The notes beneath the pieces were generated by a model. That model had not been told where the DNA came from, ran no database searches, and saw only the letters and a list, made by a program, of their open reading frames with translations. Shown one piece after another: positions 53,197 through 64,000 of a DNA stretch of 64,000 bases. The stretch is from Wuchereria bancrofti (lineage: Eukaryota > Nematoda > Chromadorea > Rhabditida > Onchocercidae), in contig SSBO01000012.1 of assembly GCA_005281725.1 (NCBI GenBank), positions 5,595,564-5,659,563 on the forward strand, in the 5' to 3' direction. A program made the position numbers and the translations under genes. Each line of letters begins with the position of its first letter. Position 1 is the stretch's first letter.

Positions 53197-56139
53197 TGGG
53201 TCAATCAATGGGAATACCTCATGCCCTGAAATGAAACGCATACAAATATTTCTATATATTGTATTCCACACAGTCTAATTGCAATGTCAGGAATAAGTAC
53301 AGAATTGTGAAGAATGAAGCTCGGAGCAAAACTATAATCAGAAAGAAATTAAGTGAAAGAAAATACGCATGAAAAATCAACAATCACAGAGTCGTCACAT
53401 AAATACACAATTACAGGGGCTGCAGTCCTTGGATTCCCTTTATGGACCGCCAAAATACAACAGAATAAGAGAAAAATAAGTCGTAAATGCAAAAAAGGAT
53501 AAAAATAAATGCAAATATATTTTCCAACAAATAAAATAAGGAAGCCTGAAAGTACAAGAAGTAAACGAAATAGTCACAGGATGGAGGTGCGACTTGGTAA
53601 GAGTAAACTGCCTCATCAATGTTATCGATTAGAATTTAGCATCTCTATGAAGAGATGCAACAATCGCGGTACCATTTCAATCCTTAATGTTTAGAGACAG
53701 ATATACAAAGCACAACAGAAAGCCTAAGAGATCATCGAATTAAGAGCAACACGAACAAAACCAAAGCAGGCTATCTCCCGCATCATCTGCAACAAAACAA
53801 GCAATCATCATGGGAACGTGTTAGGTGTGTTGCATGCAACATTCCCTATCCAGTACAATGATTGGAGGCTGGACGGGGCATTAACGGAGCAGGACAGCAT
53901 TTAACGACCAAACCAAAAAATAATAACCACAAACCTCTTGAATAACATAGTTATTTGTTTTTTTATATTTCTATGGTTGGTTTTAATTTTGGGTAATCAC
54001 TATCGCCATCATCTACCATATTAATATCCATACCCTTAATTCTAGTTTCCTTCCTTCCAGGCAGACTTTCCATCCAAGCTTGCAGTCAGTGCCCATTCGC
54101 TCAGATGTTTTTATGCATATGTTTATAGTTACGCTCCTTGCTGATTATATGAACTGGATTTTCAAGTCATTGTCAGAAGCGAACATCAACAAGCTAGCTG
54201 GAACATAAGTGGTCAGTAAGGATTTCTGAATTATTTATATATCTTGAGATTGAGTTACTTATATATCTTGAGATTCACGAATGCCTAGTCATAGAATCTT
54301 TTAGCTTACTCATCACAGAAAAAGATCTCAAAACTAATTAAATTCATAGGCATTAAATAAAATGTCGACGGAATATGAAATGCCCACATCCTTTTTTATA
54401 GAGTTCTTTGATGTTCCTGCGAATCTCAATAAGCATTTCGAAATGAGCTCTTGGGATTTGGTACCTCATGCAATAATGAAATACTCCTTCAAAAGAACTT
54501 GATATTATCCAACAGAAGACACTGGATCATGCGATTCTGCACTCCTGAACACATCTCATGATAGTGCAACTATATGCAGGACTTCGTTGAGGGACTCGGT
54601 ACTCATTACCGCATTATTTTGTTTCATCTAGCGCCGATTAGAACTTCACTATCTGTACGTCTTAGTTGTGATGTAAACTCCCAAGCATCTCCCATATCAT
54701 TTCTGAAATAGCTAGCTTCATTTACTCCACATATAAAAAAAGGAGTCCAGAACAGCTGGTCCCACGTTTCAGTAAAATATGTAGACCACCACAACCGCTA
54801 TAATCATGAAGTCATATTTACATAACACGATGCTACACAATTACCTTTCCACCAGTTATTTGTCATGACCGTTCATTGATGGTCACTTTAGCTCTCGTAG
54901 CATCAATGAATCGTTCAAATTTTTATTAGCGTTAATCTGCTACATCGTTCCAATATGGTATATTCCCTGGTGAAGTGAATTATGAGGGGTATATTAGTAC
55001 GAAGAGACATGTTGGTAAATCTGAGTCTTACTTATACTATAACAATACTTTCGAGGAGAAATCAAAAACCCAATATATCATAGTTTTTTCTACAAACCAA
55101 TTTACTGAATATAATGACCGAAATCCCTACTAGGGTCAATAAGCACAATCAGTACTTGACAACAAATACCACTTTAAAAAGTAGATTTTGCGCAAAGTCC
55201 TTTCCAATCACTTTACCGAAATAAGAATGTAAAGTGACTGTTTCATACTCTTAAACAGCCTTCAAAATTCTACACAGCAGGGTGGATATTATTAAATTAG
55301 CTAAAGATACTTAACACTTTCTTGCTTCTCAGAATAAACATTCACTTCTAAAAGAACATTACAGAATATATCATAAGCCAGCATCTCCCACGCCTCGTCA
55401 ATGTTGATAGCACTGGCACTTCAATACCGGCACTATTAATACAACAGTTAATCAATTATTGTTTTGCATCTGTAGTCTCCTCAGTCATGAACAAATCAAT
55501 TTGTTGACAAAGAAATACAAACTTACAAATTTGAGACATGGTTAATAAATCGCAAGAGGTCCCCATAAATTATTAAAAAAAAAGAACAATAAAATAATTA
55601 CACACTGGGAAACCAAATTAGCGATAGCAATCCAGACAGTCGAGAACTTGAAGAGACTTATTAGGGAAGTTTTCATGGTTGTAGTTTAGAGTTAGTACTG
55701 AATGTGTTGTGTAATGGAATATGTTGCAACGATTTTTATTCTCTAACAACTACAATATACAAGTACTGATCTATATTCACATTAGACTGGTAATTTCATG
55801 GAAGTGTTATCTACGAGCGTGGGAAGTGGAAGAAATGGACGAATCCGAAAAACAAGGATTTAAATGAAGGGAGATGAATGAGTGCCCAAGACCAGCCGAA
55901 GTGAGATTTCCTGACACTAAAAAACCATTCAGACAATAGGTTTAACTCCTTATATAGTGGACACTGAGTAAGAAGCTGCCACTATCTGATGACCTTCATC
56001 TTTTATATAGTAAGAGTTGGTTCTTGTTAGCTGCTTATAAGGGTGACTATCCAATTGGAAAACCTGCACAACATTTCGACATTCAAGCAGATCTGGTTTA
56101 AGACAAAACAGATTAGTTGGACAAAGAGCTAGCAGCTTC
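53197..56139. other. Non-coding stretch upstream of epg-7
   Basis: No supported gene. A 17-bp direct repeat with period 24 (TTATATATCTTGAGATT at 54235-54251 and 54259-54275) is the only clear structure. The epg-7 promoter should lie in the first part, upstream of the acceptor ending at 53226. A short minus-strand open frame at 55950-56150 adjoins the relic described next. Confidence 0.45.
54235..54275. repeat. Direct repeat, 17 bp twice, period 24
   Basis: TTATATATCTTGAGATT at 54235-54251 is repeated at 54259-54275, in non-coding sequence upstream of epg-7. Confidence 0.85.
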
Positions 56140-56316
56140 TTAAAAATCAAATGTAAATTTGGCTAGACTGGAAGATCTTGACAACAAAACTTTCGGCAAT
56201 TTCCAACACATTAAGCAAAGTACATGCTCTTTGTCAATAAACTGCAACATTCTGCAGGTAAGCTCAGCTACACCCAGACGAGTGTTGGACAACGGTTGCT
56301 TACATGAAACACAAAT
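55950..56316 (-). pseudogene. Cysteine-rich exon-like segment, apparently frameshifted
   Basis: Not recognised. A TTTCAG acceptor precedes 56316; the frame reads ICVSCKQPLSNTRLGVAELT and later VLCLMCWKLP, with CxxC pairs resembling a zinc-binding site, and stops at 56140-56142. The adjoining frame, overlapping by a few bases, continues KKLLALCPTNLFCLKPDLLE to a stop at 55950. Read together, the two frames suggest one terminal exon broken by a single indel. Upstream exons were not found. It may be chance, or the end of an unidentified gene. Confidence 0.25.
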
Positions 56317-56325
56317 CTGAAACAA

Positions 56326-57709
56326 TTTGATATTTCTCCAAGGAATATTTTAAAAAAATAAGACGACTTTTAGTCCAATGACTTAATATAAAATTGTTTC
56401 AACGTATTTTAATTCCCTTTTTCAGATGATCATTGATAAAAGTAAGACGATTTATTCCGAAAGGAACAGTCATATTCACATACAAGATTTTGGCATGGCT
56501 TAGTCGCAACAGCCTTAGATATTCACTCTAACAATAAAACTAGTCGAAACTTGTGAAATTTATATGACATTTTAAATTACTATGTTGCAACCAGAAACCG
56601 TCTAGGGGACCCATAATGTATCAGGAGGACGGAGTGCAGTGCACATAACAGAGCAAAACTGAAAGACCCAGGCCTGCCGAATAGCTACAGTGGATGCATC
56701 AACTTAATGAATCCTCCCATAGTATATGTGACCGAGAACTGTGATGTAGAACACCGCTTCGGTCATGCGTGAACGAAATCCAACAAAAGAAAAAAGAAAA
56801 CACTTTGGTTTCATTTTCGATTCGCAGATCTACAAAACAATCAATACAAGACGTCCAAAAAATCAATATGTGCAGACCACAACAACACGACCGCCACGCA
56901 AGAATTTATTCTTCTGTTATACTTCTTCAGTTTTTCGAAATTTACCCGTCCTTTAAGCTCCGTGAAACATAATCAATACGGCCTACGAGACTCGATCAAT
57001 TTCTTCTTAAAAATGATCCTTATTACTGGAATTTTTCATTTCTTTTCCCAATCTTCATTATCAACCTTGATCACCATCATTTCAGAGAACAACACTATCG
57101 AGTTTGACTCACCTGCTGTGATAACCCTCCAAAACAACACATTAATCCAGTCTTAAGTACCACCGCCAGTGTATAATCGCTCGAAAATGAGGTACAAATG
57201 TTTGGATTTAAGTTGAAATATCCAGTAATAAAAGGATGTCACGTAGATATGAAAGACAACCAACAAAACTTTCAAATATAGATAAATCCCAACTACAAAC
57301 TGCAATAGACGATTAAATACAACACCAAACGAAACGATTTGTATTATATATGTTCCATCCTACGAGTATTTCCTTGCGCGCAGATGAAAGAACACTTAAA
57401 GAAGAAGAAAAACTGTAACACGAACTATAAAAGCAAGGTATGCGAGCGGAACGCAGGCAATATTTCTCTTATAACATATAACATGTTACTAAAAAGAAAT
57501 GACAGCTTTCGGAAACACTTCCTTACTTAAATATTCTGTACACGATAAATGGAACACTTAATAAAACAGCATATAAAATAAACGTATACTCACAAAAAGT
57601 CTTGCACACGCTTCACATGCTGTCATACAGTAAGTGCAATTTTATTGTAGTTTAATGGATGATACTTGCCGATTAAAACAGATAGATAACATGTCGTGAG
57701 CAGTATAAT
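56326..57709. other. Non-coding stretch downstream of the ILRUN homologue
   Basis: About 1.4 kb without a supported gene. Overlapping plus-strand open frames at 56765-57156 are low in recognisable motifs and were not accepted. TTTATT at 57642-57647 (AATAAA on the minus strand) lies about 65 bases beyond the ILRUN stop and is its likely poly(A) signal. Confidence 0.45.
57642..57647 (-). terminator. Poly(A) signal of the ILRUN homologue
   Basis: AATAAA on the minus strand, about 63 bases after the stop codon at 57710-57712. Confidence 0.55.
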
Positions 57710-59531
57710 TCACTGTGGAGGTGTACATGGTGTACAGGGAGGCACGTCTGGAGCTTCCTCGATATGGGATATATCAATAGGCTCACTTATAGCATTCGGA
57801 AATTGACAACTGTTAACTGACCAAACCTAAAATTGAGGAAATAATATAGCCACTGACAGAAAAGTAACAATTAACGTGTACTTCAATCCGTTTAAAATCC
57901 AATAAAAAGCGAAGGATGAGGAATACCCGTGGCAGCCGATTAACAACGGCGTTATATAATGATGAGTTTCCATCTTGATTAAAAGGCATATCACAACTTT
58001 CGTTCACGTTATTTTCAACACGTTCCGGCTGTTCTGCAGAATTCTGGAACTTTTTTTTTCGTAAGAACGGAACGAAAAATCCAACTTCAACAGTGATGGG
58101 ATTTCTCCATAACCACTGAAGTTATCAATATCATTTCTTTCATTTCTCTGCAGTAAATTATTTATTGCAAATCAGATGATCAACGTTAGCAATACTAACA
58201 TTTGAAAATCTCAATTCAACTATTTTAATTTGTAATGGCTGCCGGTTGTCTTAATGAAATATAAAACCTGGCAGTTACAAATGTTTTACCATCCTATATT
58301 ATATATATATCATTCTTCTGTGTGCTTACGTGCTTCTTGAAGCTACGCGAGTAAGAAAGTTAATAATCGCTTATAAATGTTTCAGTTTTCTTACTTATCG
58401 TGCTGATTACACTCAGACAGCAGTAAACTAACCTGAAGAGCGTAGTTAAACGGAAGGACTCCACCGAAGGGATTCATATTTTGACTTCGTGTAGAAGCAG
58501 ATGAGCCCAGTGGAGCAGAAGCCAACTGCTGTGTGATGCCCAAAATCCCTACATCATCGACAGTTATAATGCACCAGATGGACTCTAAAGTAGCCAGTGT
58601 AGATAAAAGGCGATTAAAACGATTCCAAAAACATAAAATTGCTCTTAACTTGGGAATTATTCAACTGCATATTGTAATCAAATGTTTACCGCCAAATGGA
58701 ATCCCGGAATTAGTATTCAGTTGCCACCTGCTTTGATAAATTCCCCTCTCCAAGGGGCTAACCATTTCAATGCTGACATTAGCTTCCTTTCCTGGAGCTA
58801 AAGGCTGAATCCAGGATCTGGTGGTATCTGACAATTTATCACCTGCAAAAAGCAGTTGCTATCACAATCCTTTTTCGGAAAGTAATAAGTGTAAATCCAA
58901 CGGAATTCTAACCTTCCATATAGCACAAAAAGCAACCATTAGGCCACCACTCATTTCCGGAATTGCGCACTCGCCAAGTTTTTATAAAACGTGTAGAAGG
59001 TGGAACGCTTTCACCCTGAAAATCGGTTTATGAAAGGTAAATCTTATGCAACAATATGCAAATATGAAAAAAAAAATTAATGTGAGATTAATGAGAAAGG
59101 CATAAAATCCCAGATTTATCAAACACACCTCGCCTATTGTGATATCTTGGACAAACTGCATCGAAGGTAATTGCGTTATGTACTCAGGAGGTGGCGAACC
59201 TGTACCGTTCGCACTGCCGTAATCATAATAAGCTCCCAGAGCTGCTTGCAAATTCCTGAATTGGTTTAAATACAAGTTTTAGCATTACCACATAGCAGTT
59301 GTGCGTTATTTCTGCAGTGGAGAAAACACTATTTAAGTAATACCACAGCAATGAGGTCAGTTCTGCTTACCAGCTATTCATATCAAGGAAAAACGCGCAT
59401 GCTTCTGCTGAGAGAGTGTGACTGTCACCAAGAACTTGTTGGAACTGCTTTATAAGCACTTCATGATCGCTGGTTGCCATACATGAAAGAGCTTGCGATA
59501 ATGAGCCATTTACATCGCCGTCGATGTCCAT
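57710..59531 (-). CDS. ILRUN: ILRUN (C6orf106) homologue: UBA-like plus NBR1-like domain protein
   Basis: Seven exons (59371-59531, 59129-59255, 58913-59015, 58690-58842, 58433-58584, 57927-58043, 57710-57826) join in phase to 309 residues; human ILRUN has 298. It begins MDIDGDVNGSLSQAL. Residues about 15-65 form the UBA-like fold (DHEVLIKQFQQVLG, then CAFFLDMNSWNLQAALGAYY). Residues about 88-195 are the NBR1-like FW domain: FVQDITIGEGESVPPSTRF, TWRVRNSGNEWWPNG, SWIQPLAPGKEANVSIEM, RGIYQSRWQLNTNSG, IWCIITVDDVGILGITQQL. The tail keeps the MNPFGG motif (NPFASP in human) and ends in a Pro/Cys/Thr-rich stretch. In mammals ILRUN binds p300/IRF3 and dampens interferon and cytokine transcription; its worm role is unknown. 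A TTTTTCAG acceptor lies 18 bases before the start, and the gene diverges from the aldo-keto reductase. Confidence 0.92.
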
Positions 59532-60766
59532 TTCGATAAACACACTAACTGAAAAATAAGGCTGTCTATTGTTTAATAATTAATGAAGACAGTTCATGTA
59601 TTACGAAAAGAACTTCATATATTTGTTACAACGTGGAAAGCAGCTACAATGGAGTCTAGCTCACCACAGCAAAGAATGACATTAATATAAATTTTTCTGC
59701 AAAAGTTCTATTCTTATTTGCTACTTACATGAAAAAGCGAACAGGAAATATTGTACAAATCCATAAAATGTGAACTAAATTTGTAACTGGATTTGAACAG
59801 CAAAAATAAAAAATCAACTAGTAGCACGAAATGAAAACTGATTCCGCCGAATTCATTATACCAACATGACAAACTTTCCTGCATCCAAAAATCACAAAAT
59901 GAAAGGCAGTAGGGGAAAAGAAATAAGCAAATCCTACACGGAAATGGATAATCAGAAATCGTTTTTTTTTGGCGAAATCTTGGCAAGAAAAGAGTGGTAA
60001 AAGAATTAATAATCGAGTAAACACTGCACCAGATACTGCCTAATATTGAGTAGAAAATGTGGTACGGAGACGATAACATACCCGTATTTTCAGTAAAACC
60101 ATCGAGAACAATCCGTATGAAAATTCGATGAGATTAGAAAGCAATCAAAGCCGCAAGCTCCAGAAGAAGTTACTACTTCCATCTCCCAACAAATTGGAAA
60201 TCTTGCATTCAAACCTGCCTTAAACACCAACCTTCGCTCCGAGGAATCCTTAAGCATGGAACGCCCTCCATGAATTTCAAAACACGTGCTAGTCCATGTC
60301 GAAGTTTTCATCGAAGCTCGGCTGAACCGCCCCAGTGTGCAACTCATTAGTGGCAAGTAAGACGGTTTGGAACGTTGTTATGGGTACCTTCGTTTTTCAT
60401 TTTCATTCCTCTGTGGCATGACTTGTATCAAGTTTTATGATGATAGGTTGGAGGTATTCTGTTGTTACTGCATTGATTTTTCGAGCTTGTGTTCATTCAT
60501 TTTAGTTTTGTGAAATTCGAAAAATTTGTGCATAGTTTTAAACTATGTGTGATGTTTTCACTGGCAGTCTAATTTGTGGGGTCTGCTCTGTTTTCTTTTC
60601 TTACAATGACTGATTTTATGCGGCTTCCGACTGCATCACTAATAAGGGGACTTCCCCGAATATCCATACAGTTTCGACATGGTTTGCAAGTTAAAATCTA
60701 TAAACAGTGCAGGGGAACGGACAAAACGACCAAGGTTTCATATCACCAACTTAAAGAAGATTGGAG
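59532..60766. other. Divergent intergenic region between ILRUN and the aldo-keto reductase
   Basis: This 1.2 kb should hold both promoters. The part at about 60090-60360 is richer in G+C than its surroundings and open on the minus strand for 88 codons, but its translation shows no family motif and no acceptor or donor fits, so it is treated as non-coding. A leader acceptor for ILRUN ends near 59549. Confidence 0.45.
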
Positions 60767-63109
60767 ATGGCTTTTACAAACTGTGTCGGTGGTACTGCTA
60801 AATTGAATACTGGCTTCTCAATACCTTTGATTGGGCTTGGTACTTACAAAATTGTTGGCCGGGATGCGGTCACTATGGCTGTTGATGCTGCTTTGAAAGC
60901 TGGCTACCGATTGTTCGATACTGCCAAGTACTACGTGAATGAATCGGAGTTGGGAATTGCCCTGCAAGTAGCGTTTTGTTTTTTTTTTTTTGTAATTTAC
61001 TTCGCACTCGCATTTCTTTTCGTTTCATTTTGTGATAGTTAGGAAGTACTTTTAATATTTCGAGCAATAGCATCGGAAATGGTCAGGGACATTGTTTCCT
61101 GTATTCAAGTGAATTTTTATTGCGGTTTCACTCGAAATAAAAAGACAGGTCAAAGTACTAATGAAGTACACGAAACACAGTTGCATAGTTTCGCAAATCT
61201 GATACTTTCATTATGGCTAATGTCTGAAGCTTCAAGTCTCTTGTTGCTTTTTTCGTTCCACTCTATGCAGCAAAGAAAAAGTGCGTAATTTCAGGAACTG
61301 CTTCCAAAATATAACCTGAAGAGGGAGGAAATTTTCATCACTACGAAATTCTCCCTGGCCGAAAAAAACAATTCTGAGCACACAAGGAAGATGATAGATG
61401 AATCACTAAAAAATCTTCGAACCGAGTAATTTGTTCTTAACAATCAAGACAGAATCGTTTAACGATGACAAAAAATATGTGAAATTCTTACAATTAACCC
61501 AGTGGCGGCGTTCGAATTAAAATGACGCAATGTTTTAACATTTAAATGCGTTATGTATATTTGACGCGTTTGAAATGTTGTTTAGGTACCTCGATTTAGT
61601 CCTCATACATTATCCGAAAGCTGATGTAAGTAAAAACAATGATCCACGAAATCAAGAAAATCGTAAGGACGCTTACTTGGAACTTGAAAAATTAAAAGGT
61701 GATCATTTCAATGTAGTAAGTTGAAACTCGAGCAGATGATGCAATTATTATTGAAATTCAGATTTCAGAATAGTATGATTTTTTTTTCTTTATTTCATTC
61801 ACGAAAAACACATTTTAACTGCTCATGTCCTCTTCCTTTTTTTAAACGGTTGAAATGAATTTTTAGATGAACACAAAATACGATCAATAGGCGTTTCGAA
61901 CTATGAAGTTAAGCATATTAAAGAGATCCAAATTTTCGGCCAAATGATGCCTTCTGTAAATCAAGTTGAATTTCACCCTCATTTTACTCGCAACGAGTTA
62001 AGAGATTATTGCAAAAGTGAGGGGATATTTTTCCAGGTTAGTTTAGCAGTAAATTTTTTAGAGTCAGTCTTCTTTTGAAAAAGTAAGCCAACTGGCAAAA
62101 ACTTTTTTGTAAATCGCTTTGCATGTTTTTGGGAATCAATTTTCTAATTTTAGGCTTATTCTTCACTTGCTAGGAATCATCCTGATCTTATGTCTGATTC
62201 TACAATTGCTGAAACAGCAAAAGCACATAACTCAACACCTCAGGTTGATGTTTCGAATCGAATGTCCGTAACGAATTGGTTGAAAATTTTTTTTTAGTAA
62301 GATGTTAGGCTGTTGAGTAGTTTCACATTGGAAATATTCCAGCTCGTTTTGTTAGCTTGGGCACTGAGTTTTGGTATTGGTATTATACCAAAGTCAGCAA
62401 ATCCGGAACGAGTGATTGACAACTTCAAGGTATGATTTTTTCTTTTCTTTTTTGATTTAAGGGGATTGTAGTTCGACGACTGCTTTATAGTTAGCTTTAT
62501 ACACCAGGCTTTTATTTTATAGGATAGGGAGTGAGAGTTTCCACAATTTTACTGACTGGTAATTATGTCAAAGGAATCTATAGGGTGAAGAGATACTTTG
62601 ATCTCCAGTTCGTGCGAGTTGAAGTGTACAACCCCGTATTTCTCTAAAGCACGATCACTTCTCTCGTATTTATTTGCAACTTGGCAAATAAAGTCGAGGT
62701 TATGGTTCAAGTCTGTTTTACCTGTACTCTGATTATGAATAAATGAAGTGCCATGTCATCCTTAATAGCGCTGTATAATGCTTTATACGTCGTGATATCC
62801 AGAACCGACTATAAGTGCAATTTGAACTTATGCAATACTGGCATTTGTAGAAGACGTTTTCACATAGCACGTAAGAGCTTATCAAATGAAAGTAAAAGCT
62901 GCGAAAAATTCACACTTCTGTTTTGACTGTAAAAACAGCTGTCGTAATTAGGTGAGCGATTTTGGGAATTCATTTGAAATAATGTTTAACTTGTAACGCT
63001 TAATTTCTAGGTAGTTGGTATGAAGCTGACAAAGGAAGAAATTGAAAGAATCACAGAACTGAATCGGAATAAGAATTATATAAGATGTGATGGCTGGAAT
63101 GTGGACTGA
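60767..63109 (+). CDS. Aldo-keto reductase (NADPH-dependent)
   Basis: Seven exons (60767-60967, 61295-61425, 61586-61698, 61867-62036, 62154-62243, 62343-62429, 63011-63109) join in phase to 296 residues. The catalytic tetrad is present: Asp and Tyr in RLFDTAKYYVNE, Lys in IFITTKF and His in LVLIHYP. Other family signatures are PLIGLGTYK, IRSIGVSNYEVKHI, VNQVEFHPHF and the cofactor-binding IPKSANPERVIDN. Such TIM-barrel enzymes reduce aldehydes and ketones with NADPH. It is slightly shorter than the usual 310-325 residues, chiefly in the loop after LIHYP and at the C-terminus, so substrate cannot be predicted. The start ATG at 60767 gives MAFTNCVGGTAKLNTGFSIP, an ordinary AKR N-terminus. The last intron (62430-63010) is the longest. 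Poly(A) signal AATAAA occurs at 63238. Confidence 0.93.
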
Positions 63110-63237
63110 TTTGTTTCCACATTGGCATTTCACTTCACGTCGATGCATTTTTTTAATGATTTGAATGATGGGAAGTACTACGTATTTCTCCAAGTTGCTT
63201 TTTAAAGAAAACTGGTTGTGCTACATGTGAGAGAAAT

Positions 63238-63243
63238 AATAAA
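63238..63243 (+). terminator. Poly(A) signal of the aldo-keto reductase
   Basis: AATAAA about 130 bases after the stop codon at 63107-63109. Confidence 0.6.
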
Positions 63244-64000
63244 ATCGTTGGAAAACGTTTTGTCAGCATCTGTTCATTTCTTTAATCAAGTATTAAAGTT
63301 CAAGTTACTTTTGTACATCAGAAGAGATCGAATTTTTTGTTTTTGGTTACTTTCTTAGTAGCATTATCTGCTGTTGTGAACTTGTTAATTTACACCAGGT
63401 TTTACAATTTCTAACGTTTGTTAAATTGAAAAGACTCTGGAAGCATTTCACACAATTTCTATTTCCATTTTCCGATTGGAGCCTATGTGAAGTCCGTGTT
63501 AAACTATTGTCGAATTATTTGATTTACGCTGGTGTTCTGATGTCATCGCAGTAAACCTAAATATTGTTCTTTTTACGAAAGCGCTACTTAAAAAACAACT
63601 GGATAGCTGAAATGATCTAACAGTCTGCTTCCATTCTTACCGCTCAATTTTTGGAAATAAAACTTGCGATTTTGTCAGTCTTTTCGATGTTTGCAAGGAT
63701 AGGAATCAAGAACAATGAAAAATGTCTGTAGCCTCCCCCTTTTGTGCGACATGTTAAAGGCATTGTTAAGAGAGGAGGTACGAGCGATTTTTTTGTTATA
63801 CAATGGAGATCCTTCTTTGAAAAACAGTGTGCCATATTATTAGTAAATTCTTCCTGTCTTTCGATGTGATCATTATGAAGTGCTTGTGTGTAAAACGGTT
63901 TAGCTATAAACAGCGAATATTACAGTGAGTATTCCTGTGATCTTCGGATTACAGAAGCATGACCAGCTGTTTGTGAACATCAAGAAATGGGGAGTTAGAA
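63244..64000. other. Intergenic end of window
   Basis: No open frame with family resemblance or usable splice sites was found in the last 750 bases. Confidence 0.5.

Noticed and set aside
60090..60356. 88-codon minus-strand open frame in the ILRUN/AKR divergent region
   Set aside because: It has no motif, no acceptor or donor, and lies where two promoters are expected; higher G+C alone explains the open frame.

Overview
The window looks like a piece of a nematode nuclear genome. It is AT-rich (roughly one third G+C by eye), every recognised gene is cut by many short GT-AG introns with the worm-type TTTTCAG acceptor, and most start codons sit just after such an acceptor, as expected where a spliced leader is trans-spliced. 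Gene content is animal and closest to Caenorhabditis in symbol terms. The low G+C and intron style would fit a spirurid or filarial worm, but that is inference.

Layout. 200-2432 (-): PP2A catalytic subunit (let-92), six exons, complete. 2433-6107: divergent intergenic space. 6108-24903 (+): rabconnectin-3 alpha / DMXL (rbc-1), about 59 exons with every phase closing, 2984 residues. 26495-29639 (+): an RBM7-like RRM protein with two possible 3' ends. 30387-31404 and 32194-32391 (+): two small basic orphan genes. 36.2-39.8 kb (+): a phase-consistent chain of exons broken by in-frame stops. 40.17-42.35 kb (+): a degraded muscarinic acetylcholine receptor (gar-3 type). 44378-53196 (-): FIP200/ATG11 homologue (epg-7), 25 exons, 1132 residues. 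53.2-57.7 kb: mostly non-coding, with one frameshifted cysteine-rich exon relic. 57710-59531 (-): ILRUN/C6orf106 homologue, seven exons, 309 residues. 60767-63109 (+): aldo-keto reductase, seven exons, 296 residues.

The intact genes are mainly housekeeping: protein phosphatase 2A, V-ATPase assembly (rabconnectin-3/RAVE), nuclear RNA decay (RBM7/NEXT), autophagy initiation (FIP200), an NBR1-like-domain adaptor (ILRUN) and carbonyl reduction. They do not form one pathway and no operon is evident.

The most unusual part is about 36-42.4 kb, where two neighbouring same-strand genes survive only as exon relics: a muscarinic receptor with several independent lesions and an unassigned helical-looking protein. 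Other points are a perfect 17-bp hairpin over the 3' splice site of an alternative RBM7-like exon, a partial copy of the last let-92 exon inside the preceding intron, two stopless multiple-of-three introns in rbc-1, and candidate GC-AG introns.
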